Positions 22,401 to 34,508 of a stretch of DNA of 64,000 bases are shown here, one piece after another. Made by a program: the position numbers and the translations under genes. This stretch comes from Manduca sexta. Lineage: Eukaryota > Arthropoda > Insecta > Lepidoptera > Sphingidae. Where the stretch lies: NCBI RefSeq assembly GCF_014839805.1, contig NC_051129.1:11102920-11166919 (forward strand). The letters are read 5' to 3'. Position 1 is the first letter of the stretch; every line of letters begins with the position of its first letter. The notes beneath the pieces are model-generated. The model had not been told where the DNA came from and ran no database searches. It saw only the letters and a program-made list of their open reading frames with translations.

Positions 22401-22994
22401 ATATAGAAGGCACTGGAGTGGAAAAAATATCTTGTAAGCGCTACAGAGACCCCTATTCTGAATACACAGTTCATAATTCGTAGACTGCTGATGTTAAAAT
22501 ATTATAAATTAGGTGATGCTCGCGACTTCGCTCACGTGGAAAACCTTTCCAGTTACAAAAACAATGTAGCTATATAAAAAAATCCATTGTTTCCTATAAG
22601 AGCAAATTACCAGAAAAAGTTATATTTTGATTACGTCTAATTCAATCTACCCTTTTTAATTTAAAGTGCAGTCAGTATTTATATTGCCGTGCTAAGCTCA
22701 AAAGCGGTATATCAAGAAAAATCTAAATAATGAATTTTATGTCGTCAGACAGCTTAAAGAAATGCCCATCCAATGAAGTTACCTAAATAACGGTACCTTG
22801 TTTAGAACTTGTTAAAAAAAATTATAAAAGAGTTTTCTCTGTCTCAGTTGTACTTAAAAAACTATAACTACTAACTATAAAACTATATTTACAAAACTTT
22901 GATTATCTCGAATTAAGGTTTCCCTAACATACTGCTTTTGCGCTTAAGACGGTAGTATAGCTATTACGAGAAATTCCTTAACTCACTAAAATAT
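19423..22994. other. gene-free stretch
   Basis: Nothing convincing was seen. Near 22505-22560 the words GATGCTCGCGACTTCGCTCACGTGG resemble a common lepidopteran repeat remnant. ORFs at 20114, 21662 and 21899 lack motifs. Confidence 0.4.
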
Positions 22995-23480
22995 AAATAA
23001 AATAAAATAAAATACTTTATTTATCACGTAGGCGAACAAAGTTGCACTTATGATACGTCAAAACAAAGCATAAGAATAATTATTATTATTTATAAACAAC
23101 TATTAAAATTACTTATATAACTATGGACATTTTAAATTAGAGATAAAATTTATAATAAAAACAAGGTACAAACCGAAGTAACCAGCTCGGGCTGGCAGCA
23201 AAATGCCATGCATATAACACTAGTAGGGGTTCCTTTACGATCAATATTTTTTATAATCCTGTCCAATACTTCAGTGAGGGGAGTGTTACAGTGTCGGAAG
23301 TCTTATTACGGTTGAGATTGAAAACCCGATCAGCTATGAAGCCGCCGTATGAGCATATGGAACGCGTACGATGCTCATTTTTACGGCGATACGTCGAAAT
23401 CAGTTTCATGCATTGATAAACAAGTTCCATGTAAGAATAGCTTGCCTGTTTATTATGGTAATTTTTTGACCCAAGTTGGG
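22995..23480 (-). repeat. probable LINE-type 3' fragment, minus orientation
   Basis: The left end is an (AAATA)n tract followed by AATACTTTATTTATCACGT, which on the minus strand is an A-rich tail preceded by a poly(A)-signal-like AATAAAGTATT. The following 400 bases contain more GC than their surroundings but no long ORF. A retrotransposed 3' untranslated region is the simplest reading; the family is not identified. Confidence 0.4.
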
Positions 23481-23713
23481 AATTTTAGGTATAGCGAGAG
23501 TAAATAGGATGCCAAAATCTTTCTAAATAATCAAAATGATAAATTTGCTATAAAATTTACTTGTAGGTTTGAAGCAAAAATCTTATATTATTTTTTGGGT
23601 AAAACCGTCGATAAAATGATAACATATTACAGCTAAACTTACTTTTGAATATCATTATAGTAATCAAAATAAAACTAGATTTCAGATTTTATGGCGGTTT
23701 ATCTATCTATACT

Positions 23714-24720
23714 TCTATACTATTATATAAAGCTGAAGAGTTTGTTTGTTTGTTTGTTTGTTTGAACGCCGCGCTAATCTCAGGAACTACCGGTCCAAAC
23801 CGAAAAATTATTTTTGCGTTGGATAGCCCTTTGTTCGTGGAGTGCTATAGGCTATATATCATCACGCTATACCCAATAGGAGCAGAGCAGTAATGGCTAA
23901 TCTCAGGAAATACCGGTCCAAACTGAAAAAATATTTTTGCATTGGATAGCCCTTTGTTCGTGGAGTGCTATAGGCTATATATCATCACGCTATACCCAAT
24001 AGGAGCGGAGCAGTAATGGCTAATCTCAGGAACTACCGGCCCAAACTGAAAAATTCTTTTTGCGTTGGATAGCCCTTTGTTCGTGGAGTGCTATAGGCTA
24101 TATATCATCACGCTATATTCAATAGGAGCGGAGCAGTAATGGCTAATCTCAGAAACTACCGATTCGAACTGAAAAATTCTTTTTGTGTTGAATAGTCCTT
24201 TGTTTGTGGAGTGCTCAAAGTCATATATCATCACGCTATGACCAATAGGAGCGGAGCAGTAATGGCTAATCTCAGGAACTACCGGTTTGAACTGAAAAAA
24301 TCTTTTTGTGTTGGATAGCCCTTTGTTCCTGGAGTGCTATAGGCTATATATCATCACGCTATGACCAATAGGAGCGGAGCAGTAATGAAACATGTTGCAA
24401 AAACGGGGAAAATTATTAGTTTTGAGAGCTTCCGTTGCCTGCGCTGCGTAAACGGTTAAAGTTATGCAACAATGATGTATGACGGGATTGTTCCACTTAA
24501 AAAGTTCTAAAAAATATATTATAAAACAAAGTCCCTCGCTGCATCTGTCTGTCTGAACGTGTTAAACTCAAAAACTACCCAACGTATTAAGATGAAATTT
24601 GTATGGAGACAGTTTGAGACCCTGGGAAGAACATAGGCTCCCAGGAAACTACTACTTTTATAACGGAAAACTTTAGCCTGAAAAACTTTATAACGCGGGC
24701 GGAGCCGCGGGCAAAAGCTA
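23714..24720 (+). mobile_element. non-autonomous Helitron with five 123-bp tandem units
   Basis: The 5' end TCTATACTATTATATAAAGC is followed by AGAGTTTG and a (TTTG)n tract. A tandem array follows (23773-24387), then a unique region of about 330 bases. The 3' end has a hairpin CGCGG-GCGGAG-CCGCG and GGCAAAAGCTA. The copy at 61451-62824 (minus) is the same element, about 95% similar outside the array by eye. It has no Rep/helicase ORF, so mobility would need an autonomous partner. The terminal base after CTA is T here rather than the canonical purine, so the exact 3' end is uncertain. Confidence 0.85.
23773..24387 (+). repeat. tandem array, five units of exactly 123 bp
   Basis: Units begin GCTAATCTCAG at 23773, 23896, 24019, 24142 and 24265; each is 123 bases. 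Each holds an ACTACCG block, GGATAGCCCTTTGTT, ATATATCATCACGCTAT and AATAGGAGC-GAGCAGTAATG. Unit 4 is distinct (TGAATAGTCC and GTGCTCAAAGTC), a marker also found in unit 5 of the second Helitron copy. Confidence 0.95.
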
Positions 24721-24740
24721 TGTTTTATTAGTTATGTTTT

Positions 24741-24850
24741 AATTTTCTCTGGACGTTTCGAAGGCTTTACAGCATTAATAGTCATGGGGCGGATTGAGGT
24801 GTTGATCCTCCATAAACTCAAAGTTACAATATCAACCTACATTTTACAAT
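24741..24850 (+). repeat. Family D interspersed repeat, copy 1 (fragment)
   Basis: CTCTGGACGTTTCGAAGGCT to AAACTCAAAGTTACAATATC matches 28000-28080 at the same spacing. It directly follows the Helitron 3' end. Class unknown. Confidence 0.6.
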
Positions 24851-25625
24851 TATACATATTTTTTTATTTTTTTAGCTGTTAACGATCCGATCCACGCAGA
24901 ATGAGCTTAGTGTTTTGAAGTATGGCAGCCAGTCTTTTGGGTTTCGATTTAATTAAATATAGAACAGGATCCTAGGTTTGCGCAAGCTTCCAACCATCTA
25001 TAGAAATTCAGATTTTTTTATTTCAATAACCTCGCGAATCATCCTAGGCAGGAATGGGTGTCCTTGGCAAGGATTTGTGGCTTGTCTAGTCGCAGATAAT
25101 GATTGGAGTCTTCTTCAGAGTTTTCAGCAATCCTGTACAAAGAGTTCATTGAATTCCAAACGTACTTGAAGCTAGAATTAAAACCAAAAACTAACTTTAT
25201 CTCATGAACAAAATGACAGACACAAAGAACACAATGCTTATGAGTTAACACTAAACTAACATCTACTAAAAGCAGATTAGACGTGACTTTTGCTACAAAA
25301 TTTTAGCTGGCACTAGCATTGTTTAACTAAAACTTACAGGTAAACCGTGTGCAACTTGTTTGCTCTTATTGTGGTTTTAGAACAAAATACACATGTTTTT
25401 ACGGAATTGTTGAATATTTTAAATTTAACCTTCTGCGAATCCTGTTAGTTCGATGCGAATTGAAGTAAGAAAACAAAGAGGATTGAAATAATATGTTTTT
25501 GTGAAATTATGTACACGTTGTTTCATGCTAAGTATATATACTATAACCTTGTTCTCGTTTTAGATTTGGATATGCATTATTTTCTAGCATTCCTTTAGTC
25601 TCGATGTTTACTGAATTATATTCCA
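24851..25625. other. gene-free stretch
   Basis: No supported feature; the overlapping small ORFs at 24978-25251 have no motif. Confidence 0.4.
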
Positions 25626-25941
25626 AATAATAATAATATCAGCTGTGTATTATAATACTGTTGGGCGCGGGCCTCCTCCACTACTGAGAGGGAATAGGCC
25701 TTAGTCCACCACGCTGGCCTAGTGCGGGTTGGTAGACTTCAAACACCCTCTAAAATTCCTAATAGAGAATTTCTCAGGTATGCAGGTTTCCTCACGAGGT
25801 TTTCCTTCACAGCTAAAGCAAGCGATAATTCACAAAGAATACACACATATTTTTTTAGAAAAGTCAGAGGTGTGTGCCCTTGTGATTTGAACCTGCGGAC
25901 ATTCATCTCGGCAGTCCGTTCCTCCACCAACTATCGCCGTT
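25626..25941 (-). repeat. SINE family A copy 3
   Basis: Minus-oriented; AATAATAAT tail at 25626, CCACGCTGGCCTAGTGCGGG at about 25709, and the B-box region TGTGATTTGAACCTGCGG (minus) at about 25886. The A-box end is partly deleted (CTATCGCCG). Confidence 0.85.
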
Positions 25942-26805
25942 ACAAAACCTGCATCAAAATTCGTTCAAACGTAAAATGTTACATAATGCGTGAAGAAATT
26001 AAAACTTATTTTTTCCATTTATTAAAGCATAGACTTAATGGAAGTGGGGATACATCACGCTTCTAGAATATCAGAGTCTATCATTGTACTTACAACAATG
26101 TTTCGTGTTATTTCGTATTAATATAAAAATAAGTCGAAAAGATTCCTGGAAATTGGGCCCAAGACAAAAAGGTAATGGGACTTAAATGTTCCTTCCATTA
26201 AGAGCACCTTTTCACTCCACTTATTTAAGGCCCCAATTCAGACACGTGTAGAGAGGTCTTTAAATAGCGTTTCGACAAAACAAACCTTTCCTATTAATCT
26301 ACATACGTTCTAATAGAAAAGCCGTATGGTTGACCGAATTAAACTATTCTCTGGGTTTATTTTCGTTCGTATAGAGATTTTTTCCACGGAAAATGGATTT
26401 ACATACTACAGTTTTTGAGTACATTTTGCTTTGTTATGGAATTTAAACTATTGAAGCGGATTTTTATTTTGCAACAAAAAGAACGGATTGCATGAAAGCC
26501 ACGCATTACACATTGTTTTCTATTTGGGTGAATCTGGATTTGAGTACGAATTTTTCTGTTGATTTCCTTTGTATTGTGGAAATAATATGCCACTATTTTT
26601 GACGCAAGCCATCCACTAGATTTTCCACAAAGGCTTTAATTAACTGAGAAAGAAAACATACGCGGTGATATTGTGAACGAAACGCTCTAAAAAATTATCG
26701 AACGGAAGCAGCTTTAAAACCCATGACGGTCGTTCTACTGACTTGAGTAAACATTAACAATAACAGCGTTAATTACAAAAATGATGCACTTAACAAAAAA
26801 TTGAT
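25942..26805. other. gene-free stretch
   Basis: No supported feature. Confidence 0.4.
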
Positions 26806-26892
26806 ATTAGGTTTTTCTACCTAATATCAGCCCGGAGTCTGGAAGTTGTGCCCGATATGGCGATAGGCTCGCCCCCTATTATATCATTAGTC
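26806..26892 (+). repeat. SINE family B copy 3 (3' part)
   Basis: ATCAGCCCGGAGTCTGGAAG and CCGATATGGCGATAGGCTCG match the family body; the tRNA-like head is missing. Confidence 0.7.
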
Positions 26893-27895
26893 CGGTAAAT
26901 TTATACATTCAAAGTTACTAAAATTCCCATCCAGCTGAAAATTGGTAAAATTGTTCAAAACATATTAAAAAAAGTTCAAAACTCCCCATAATTCCGGTAC
27001 GTGGAAAAAAATATACAAAGATCAAAAAAATGGATATTTCGCGGTATTCACCGCAACGGTAAGGTTTATCACAAAATTATTTCAAACAAAAATTGTAGAT
27101 CATAACATTATCAATAAAAAAAAGTAGGTATTAATACTTTTTTTCCTAAGAGCCAACGTTTCTGAGATATAACGATTCAAAAAGCAAATATAGCCCCGTA
27201 TGTGTTCAGGGCTATAGTTTTAATATCAAAGTAATCTGTAAAACGGTTCCATCCAATAATCTGTGAGATATTCAGTTTATTACTTTTCATACAGTAATAA
27301 AATTAATTAACATAGTTGACATTTTGTTATGGACATACCATCAAAAAATATTTTTCATAGAAACTATTTTAAAATTTATACACTTTGTAAACGTCCTTGT
27401 GTCAAGGTCGTAGCAGGCACTTAATAGTCTGCCTACCCCTACAGTACTAGGGCGTGAATGGACATATTTATAAACCTTCATATAGAGGCTGTGGACTGCA
27501 ATGGCGAAGGGTCCATATAACACGATTCCTACCGGTTTCCCTTTATTTAGAATCTAATTATCATTAGAGCGATTTACAGACGGCATTCATGCATATAGTA
27601 CCTATATGTTGTGTCGTGTACTCTTTGGGAAAATTTAACCTTTCGCCACTGGTGGATTGTGAGGTTTTTAATTCGATTTGCATTCCAGTTGAACTACATT
27701 TTATATGGGTATTGCCGGAGTTGGATTCCGTCTACGGGCATGCCGAAGGACCGGCGGCAATGTTACGAAAATGTGTCAAATTGACCACGCGTTAAAATTA
27801 TAAGGAGTCATTTTGATAATGCATTACTAAATGAAACCAAATACTACACTTATATCTTCTTGAAATAACACTACCATAAATTATCAGGCTAGTTA
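26893..27895. other. gene-free stretch
   Basis: Contains an unsupported ORF (27589-27795) whose last 100 bases are more GC-rich than the surroundings. A short hairpin TATAGCCCC...AGGGCTATA lies at 27192-27220. No known family. Confidence 0.4.
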
Positions 27896-28092
27896 ATGAT
27901 TTCTTATGTTTACGCGAATGTTAGACATTGAATTTAAACTAATTTTCGGATTCTATAGCGGTTCTAGTTTTTTTTTATTTTTTTTATTTTCTCCCGACGT
28001 TTCGAAGACTTTGCAGCCTTCATGGTCACGGGGGGGACTGTGGTGTTGTTCATCCGTAAAGTCAAAGTTACAATATCGTTACAGTATTTTCG
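27896..28092 (+). repeat. Family D interspersed repeat, copy 2
   Basis: Starts AATGATTTCTTATGTTTACG and runs through TCCCGACGTTTCGAAGACTT to AAGTCAAAGTTACAATATCG. Fragments of it recur at 24741 and 48249. Confidence 0.65.
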
Positions 28093-29080
28093 TCCTACAT
28101 TTACCGCGTTCGGTTTATTTCAGCGTGTAAATGAACGCCTAGTTGCTAATTGGAGCGCCGCTCCGCTTTGACTCAAATCAACATCGCAGCGCCCCTGATG
28201 ACCAAACTTCGCAACTTTTATTGTATGTTTTCCAATGCGAGTTACTTTTTTAAGTTTTTCATGATATGGGCACGGCAAACTCGACTGCACCTGACAGTAT
28301 GAATAGTATTTTTTTCTTTTATTATTTTTATGCAGCGTAAGTAATACCCTTAAACTGATTTTGAAAGAAACAACACTATTTTTTCTTGTCCGTCCTCTTT
28401 TGATGGAAACTGCTCTTCTAACTGGCGGCAGAGTTAACATTTTTTTGGTTCTAATAATTTATTTAATTCCTAAATCAAAGGAAACAAGGCAAAGAATCAT
28501 TTTGCTGTAGGCAATTTAAGCTGCTTTGCGTCGGCCTGCGAAAACTGGATAATCTCATTTTATTGATTTTTAAACTGTAATAGACTTAACATTATATTTT
28601 CAATCACGATCTCTGTAAATACTCGTAAATCCTCAGTAGTAGTCTACAACAAACATGAACATTTGATAGCTAGATAAAATGGTCATGAGCTAACTTCCCG
28701 TAAACTTTAGGTCCCAAGCGAATTTCGAATGCGGTTCTTAGCCTCACATGAAGTTAGAACTTCGAATACGTAACTACGGAAACATTGAATAATGTATCTT
28801 TAGCGGTCTTTGAGTTGATCACATAGGTTTTGTATCATGATATTATGTTATTGTTATTAACATGGATATTTGTAATTTGGTGGGGAACGAATTGGAAAAT
28901 TTGTCATGTTATAAATGTTTGTCGTGGTCTAAATATAAAATTATGACAAAATAGCGAAGAAATATTGACGGTAGAAGTAATAGTCAGGTGGTACAAAGAA
29001 GCGTGGTAAAGTCGGCTTTGAAAAAAGTTTCACAAAACCTGCAAATATTATAAACTACGCATCATCAGATAACTTACAGA
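28093..29080. other. stretch with an unassigned 106-codon ORF
   Basis: The minus-strand ORF at 28120-28440 is Lys/Arg-rich (KKVTRIGKHTIKVAKFGHQG) and follows directly on a repeat. I do not recognise it and suspect it is part of a transposon. The rest holds nothing I can support. Confidence 0.35.
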
Positions 29081-29357
29081 GCGGCGATAGCCTAGTTGGT
29101 TGTTGAACGGACTGTCGAAACGAATGTCCGTTGATTCAAATCCCAAAGGCAAACACTAAAAATATGTATGTATTCTTTATGTGTTATCGCTTGCTTTATG
29201 ATGATGGAAAATATCGTGAAGAAATCTTCATATCTGAGAAGTTTTCTATAGGAATTTTGAGGGTGTGTCAAGACTACCAATTAACACTAGGCCGGCGCGG
29301 AGGACCATTTCCAGCAGTGGGGCAGTATATAATACAGGGTGGATATTATATATATAC
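29081..29357 (+). repeat. SINE family A copy 4
   Basis: Plus-oriented. It starts GCGGCGATAGCCTAGTTGG (perfect pol III A box), then TTGATTCAAATCCC (B-box-like) at about 29133. It ends near a TATAATACAGGGTGGATATT tail after a region normally reading CCTAGTGC... that here has diverged to CCAATTAACACTAGGCCGGC. Confidence 0.85.
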
Positions 29358-29606
29358 ACTGGAGATTGACCGCATAAGAGTAAAAAAAAATGCAATCACT
29401 TCTAAAAGGTTGGTCTAGAAAACCTTAGAAGAGTCCTGTGTGCAGCAGTAGAGTTCCAGAAACTAAGGAAGAGTAGAATATCTTCGGATATTTTAATTCC
29501 ACAGAACATTATAATATTTACATTCCGTTCTGTGTTTGATCTTATGATTGTCACAACCTAAAGTTTATAAATTGGGTAAATAAAGTATATAATGCTAACT
29601 ATTTAC

Positions 29607-29867
29607 CCCCTTATTCATAGACGTTTTTTATCGAACGATCGAGTAAGGCTGTGATAACAAGTCTGTTTCTCAGTGCTGACGGCATGGCAGTCTTCGCAGT
29701 GCGTAGACGTAGGGTCGTTGTGATTGGCTAATATTGAAATACAACAATAATAACCAATCACAACGGCCCTATGTCTATTTCTCAGTGCCGTTGGGCACTG
29801 AGAAACAGGCTTGTTATCACAGCTTTACTCCGTCCTTAGATAAAAAACGTTTATGAATAAGGGAGTT
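29607..29867. mobile_element. foldback/MITE with long inverted arms
   Basis: The left arm CCCTTATTCATAGACGTTTT... and the reverse complement of the right arm CCCTTATTCATAAACGTTTT... stay alignable inward: AAGGCTGTGATAACAAGTCTG against AAAGCTGTGATAACAAGCCTG, then TTTCTCAGTGC, then CGTTGTGATTGG. Nearly the whole 260 bases can fold into one imperfect hairpin with its turn near 29740. Non-coding. Flanks TTTA/TTAA suggest a TTA-type target, not certain. Confidence 0.75.
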
Positions 29868-30045
29868 AATATTTACAGTCAAGTTAAAACAACCCACATC
29901 ACTATTAACGCAATCCCTAAATGTTGGGAAAAATACAATGATCGATATATATTAGTCCACATTATAAATTCATACGGATTTGGAACAACATATTGTTTTC
30001 GCAACATTATTTGCTTATTTTAGCGAGTTATTAGTAAGTAGACTG

Positions 30046-30160
30046 CTTGGTAACGTAGTGGTTTCCCGTGCTGAGCCGTGTCGTCTGGGGTTCAACCCCC
30101 AGAGTCGGTAAAAAGATATTGGATTTCCCGGCTTAATATCAGCCCGGAGTATGGAAAGTA
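30046..30160 (+). repeat. SINE family B copy 4
   Basis: Starts TTGGTAACGTAGTGGTTTCC, has the B-box-like sequence GGGGTTCAACCCCCAGAGTC at about 30089, and continues with AAAGATATTGGATTTCCCGG and ATCAGCCCGGAGTATGG. The 3' half is missing. Confidence 0.75.
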
Positions 30161-30453
30161 ATAAGCATTATGATGTATAATATAATATTACGGAAATTCT
30201 GTAAAATATCGAGAAAGGGAACCCTAAATTGCAGGTTGTACACCCGGTACGACAAACAGATATAAATATAACGGTGAAAAAAAAATCCTGAGCGCTCTTA
30301 ATAAAGCATTAATCATAATCGACACTTATGCCAGCCTATTTGAAAATGATAACCTACTTCTTTCGTTAGTAGGTAAAGGACACCCGTGTCCAATAGATGT
30401 TACATATCGAAATACTATTATTTATTTATTAAGAAACATACTCGCCCATTGTA

Positions 30454-30937
30454 AGAATGTGCAGTGAGTATAATGCTCTCAACATTAAATATCCCGATCT
30501 GGACATATTCAGTTCATCACAATCCAAGTTCAGAAGGGAAGGGCTGATACACTTGCTTGACGAAGTAGATTAGAGTATATTATTTAATGTTAATTTAATT
30601 TTTTTTTCTTGAATATTGTTTTTTATTTTAACTTTTTAATACATTTTGATTGTAATTCATAGTTACTATAAGTTAAATTTTATTGTAACTATTTTCAAAT
30701 TTTTTTTTGTTTTGTACCCACTCATTTTAATCCCGAAACGAGGCTCTGTTATGTTTTTATAGTATTTTTTGGTTTTATTTTATTTTGTAATTCTATCTAG
30801 ATGTTATTTGTGTAAGAATGCTGTGCATACCTTTAATAGTCATATGTATCAGAATTTGTATTATTATTTATTATTTGTGATTTTTAGATGCATGTGTCAC
30901 TGGTGTGTTATTGAATAAATAAATAAATAAAATGACG
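30454..30937 (+). mobile_element. LINE 3' end: RT C-terminal remnant, 3' UTR and (AAAT)n tail
   Basis: A 39-codon open stretch to the TAG at 30571-30573 reads RMCSEYNALNIKYPDLDIFS and SKFRREGLIHLLDEVD, coding-like text typical of the end of insect LINE ORF2. About 340 bases of T-rich 3' untranslated sequence follow, then GAATAAATAAATAAATAAAA at the end. The short tandem A-rich tail marks the 3' boundary. The 5' part is truncated. Confidence 0.6.
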
Positions 30938-33427
30938 TAATAAATATAGAAGAGATAACTATACACCAATCACATGTTCCCACAGATAGACGAAAGAAAA
31001 TATAACAAAAAGAAATAATAATAATAACATAATATTTTAATAACCTTATTCCTTCTCCTCGTGTCGATTCCCCCATATTGGGTGTCGTGAGTCATCAGGA
31101 AATCATTTCGGCTACTCCGGCTATCAGCGATAAGAACAGCTTTAGCGACACTTATATTAAGTGTGTTTTTTTTATTGCTTTAGCAGGCAAACGAGCAAAC
31201 AGTCCGCCTGATAATAAGCAGCATCCATCGCTCATGGACTTTGCAGCGTCAGAAACACAGCCAAGCCGGGTTGCGGTGTTTGCGGATCTGATCAGTCCAG
31301 CGCATTGGGTTCGTGAAGTGTCATTGTAAGTTCATGAAGATTATGACTAAGTTTGCAGGAAATTCGCCAGCAGATATTGTGGAGCATTGGCTTTGTATCA
31401 AGCTTGAGTGCTTCGACGATCGTGAGATTGATTCTAAACGCCGTTCACGGAAAATACCCTCATTAATAAATAATACATATTTATTTACTAATGTACGAAT
31501 ACACTGTAAAAAGGAAGTACTTGCACCAAGTCATTATTTCCCTTTCATAAAATAAAATGACCATACCTCAAACCCATATCTGTTGCGGGAACAAAACAAG
31601 CCGAAACCCATTTAACTGCCTTTCCAGCTTTTCGGGATGAAATAATTTCGATAGCCGTTGGTCGGTCGACTATTGCCTTTTCACATCTGAGTTATTGTCG
31701 TGAAAAAATTGCATGCGGGTTATTCATATATTTTATACCCCTATAGTTGTTATTCGATTAAAAAACATTTAACACGACGTTTGAAGGTTTGATTTCAATG
31801 GAAATAATTTTCTATTTGCTTTTTGTGCTGGATTTTGTTCGGCGTTATCTGAATTGGTCAGTAATTGTTGGTCAGGACACTATAACCGCTTGACAATATC
31901 CAGCAACGTCCCGTAATCTGTTCATCTCATTAACTCCAATTTGTGATGCCTGTAGACGTAACAGGCTTACAGCTGAAGTAGGTTAGCAACATTCCTTTAT
32001 GTAGGGGGAAAATTCCTGTACAAATAACCACTACATTATATAAAACTAAGTCCAGATTAAGATTAAAGCAATAAACTACAATGGTCATGAATTCCTGGTG
32101 AAAAATGAAATATAACCAGCAAAGACAGGATGAAATGACAGTTTACGATCCACTGAGTACTACGAGATGTGAAAACAATAATTTTCCTACTCTGAGTCTA
32201 AAATACAAATTTAACCGATTTAAGAATTTTTTGGTCTATGTTATTACTAGGCATTGTGAGATTAATAGGACTCGGGGTGACGATTGACGATTCTTTGGAA
32301 TTAAATTACAGTTGGTGTATCTGTGTACAGAGCGGAGGGACTATCATGCGAAGGATCTTCTCCTCTCATGTTTAAAAAACTTCTAATAAATCGTTTAATT
32401 TAAGCTCATAATGCAAGTTATTAAGTGCGCTCTCATTATAACGTAGCGATGCTTGGAGATTTGTATCTCTGATAAAAATATATGAAAGCAACTTAATTTC
32501 ACACAAAAGTAAAATGTAAAAGACATTCTTGGATATGCAATCATTACTTAAGGCATAATAATGAAGTTTTTGCCTATGCGAAAACACGAATTATCGAACT
32601 CTAATTCTATATTAAATTGATCGGAATTTAATATAATTATGATTTCAACCATCCTGCGATCTATCCTAGTTCCAGTGGTGCTACGTCGACCCTTTTCGGT
32701 TTTCTCCCTCCAAAATAAGTACCCGTTAAGAAACAATATACCACACAAAATGCAACAATGTATGTCTGTTTTTGCTGAATTTTTTTTTTTTAATTCAACG
32801 TAGCTGGGGTCAGCAGGCCCTATTCCATGTACGAAACAAAAAGAATGAAAGATACCTTTTACCTACAAGGCTATCAAAGCTGTCCTTCACTAGAAGGTCC
32901 TTAATTAGAAATTAATGCAATCTTCGGATTCTTAGGGTCGGCTCCGGAGTTCTCTGATAGAAGATAGCTAGTCATCATCCGCAACCGCCCGGTAGTGGTC
33001 CCGTATAGCAGCCCCTCTCCTTGAATAGGAGCCCTAACCTTAATTCAAAAAAGTTGTTAAACTTAGGGAAATATATAAGTAAACTCTTAAACCTGGTCAC
33101 GACCTCCACTCAGGAGTTATAGCCCCGACGCTACAATTTATAGGCAAATGCATTTATAGATTGCGTCTGTACCCAGTCGTAAACAAATGGGTTTACTTCC
33201 AGCGATTTACTTAGAGCATTCACACTATCTTTTACGGTATACTATAATAGAACAGTAAAGTTCGGGATCGTGCTCGCATTATATGAAATCTACAGAATGC
33301 GTTTCAATGCAGACTGTATTATAAAGCAAAAAATAAATATATATTGGTTTCTAAAAATTGTGAACATATGGAGCTTGGATATAGAAGTTTGCATAGAAAC
33401 TCATTATTCGATTGAAATCAAATTTGG
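30938..33427. other. gene-free stretch with repeat remnants
   Basis: 31165-31310 (TTTTTTTATTGCTTTAGCAG...) resembles the start of a family C-like repeat and carries a chance ORF. The segment 32770-33050 is GC-richer but non-coding. No gene supported. Confidence 0.4.
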
Positions 33428-33786
33428 TAAGGTCTGGAGGCCCTAATCCGTCTACTCGGGCATATCCGTCTTTTTATATGTAATACGGGCGAACTAATCG
33501 AGGGACAGCTTTGATTACCGTATAGGTAAATTTGCAATTTTTGATGGTATATGGTTTGTCTTTTTAAACTATGTTTTTGATGTCCACGATACAGACATAG
33601 ACTGGTGTGGACATTGTTGTTAATTCTTATAAAAAGCGTAATTTTTGGAAAATAAATTTATTTCTAAATAGGGGATTTTTTAACTCTCTTACTCATACGA
33701 CTATCCAAACTGTACTTCGAATAGAACGCCCGTAATTGCGAAAAGACGGATACGCCCCTATACACGAAGGACCTCCTGACCTTACA
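33428..33786. mobile_element. MITE with about 60-bp inverted ends
   Basis: The left end TAAGGTCTGGAGGCCCTAAT... pairs with the reverse complement of the right end TAAGGTCAGGAGGTCCTTCG.... Further in, ATATCCGTCTTTTT pairs with GTATCCGTCTTTTC, then TACGGGCG with TACGGGCG. About 240 bases of AT-rich, non-coding DNA lie between the arms. Superfamily not determined. Confidence 0.65.
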
Positions 33787-34199
33787 CAGATACATCTTTG
33801 AATAACAAATACAAGTTTCTATTTAGATAAATGCAAAGTTCCAGTGAGACTTAAGCCTGAGATAGACACGCGTGCTGAGCCACGAACAACCATGAGTCTA
33901 ATTTAATGATTTGAACAAAACACATTAACGCCCACAAACCTCCAAACACCTCTGTTGTTGCAATAGAATTTTCCTTCAATATACGCGTGGACGAAAAGAT
34001 TGAGTCGCTCGTCAAAGCCTCTTGTTCGGACACAAGAGGGCAGGATTTCACTCGACACTCAATACAATGGAAGAAAGAATACATCAAATACGTGAGATGC
34101 ATTTTATGTGGTATTGTGAATGTTCCAGAATTTTATACAAATATGTTTGATAAAATTTTTATACTTACTTTAAATTAAAGTGCAATACAAAGTTCATAT
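33787..34199. other. gene-free stretch
   Basis: Opposed overlapping ORFs at 33851-34178 have no motif and are treated as chance. Confidence 0.35.
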
Positions 34200-34508
34200 G
34201 CGGCGATAGCCTCTTTGGGTGTGGAACGGATGTCCACAGGTTCAAATCCCAATAGTACACACCTCTGACTTATCTAAAATTATGTGTGTATACTTTGTGA
34301 ATTATCGCTAGCTTTAACGGTGAAGGAACACATTGTGAGGAAACCTGCATACCTGAGCAGTTCTCTATAGGAATTTTGAGGGTGTGTGAATTTTACTAAT
34401 CCGTACTAGGCCAGCGTGGTGGACTAAGGCCTAAACCCTCTCAGTAGTAGAGGAGGCCCGTGCTCAGCAGTGGGATATTATATAATACAGGGCGGATATT
34501 ATATATTT
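34200..34508 (+). repeat. SINE family A copy 5 (near full length)
   Basis: Starts GCGGCGATAGCCTCTTTGGG, has a perfect B box GGTTCAAATCC at about 34239, then GTGAGGAAACCTGCATACCT, AGGCCAGCGTGGTGGACTAA and CTCAGTAGTAGAGGAGGCCC. It ends ATAATACAGGGCGGATATTA. Confidence 0.88.

Noticed and set aside
23645..23893. 82-codon ORF
   Set aside because: It runs across the Helitron 5' end, the (TTTG)n tract and the first tandem unit.
23773..24387. Possible CRISPR-like or satellite array
   Set aside because: Direct repeats are contiguous with no spacers and lie inside a Helitron with defined ends; it is a transposon-internal tandem repeat.
25722..26066. 114-codon ORF on the plus strand
   Set aside because: Its first two thirds is the reverse strand of a family A SINE.
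27589..27795. 68-codon ORF with a GC-richer second half
   Set aside because: No family resemblance and no supporting splice sites or neighbouring exons.
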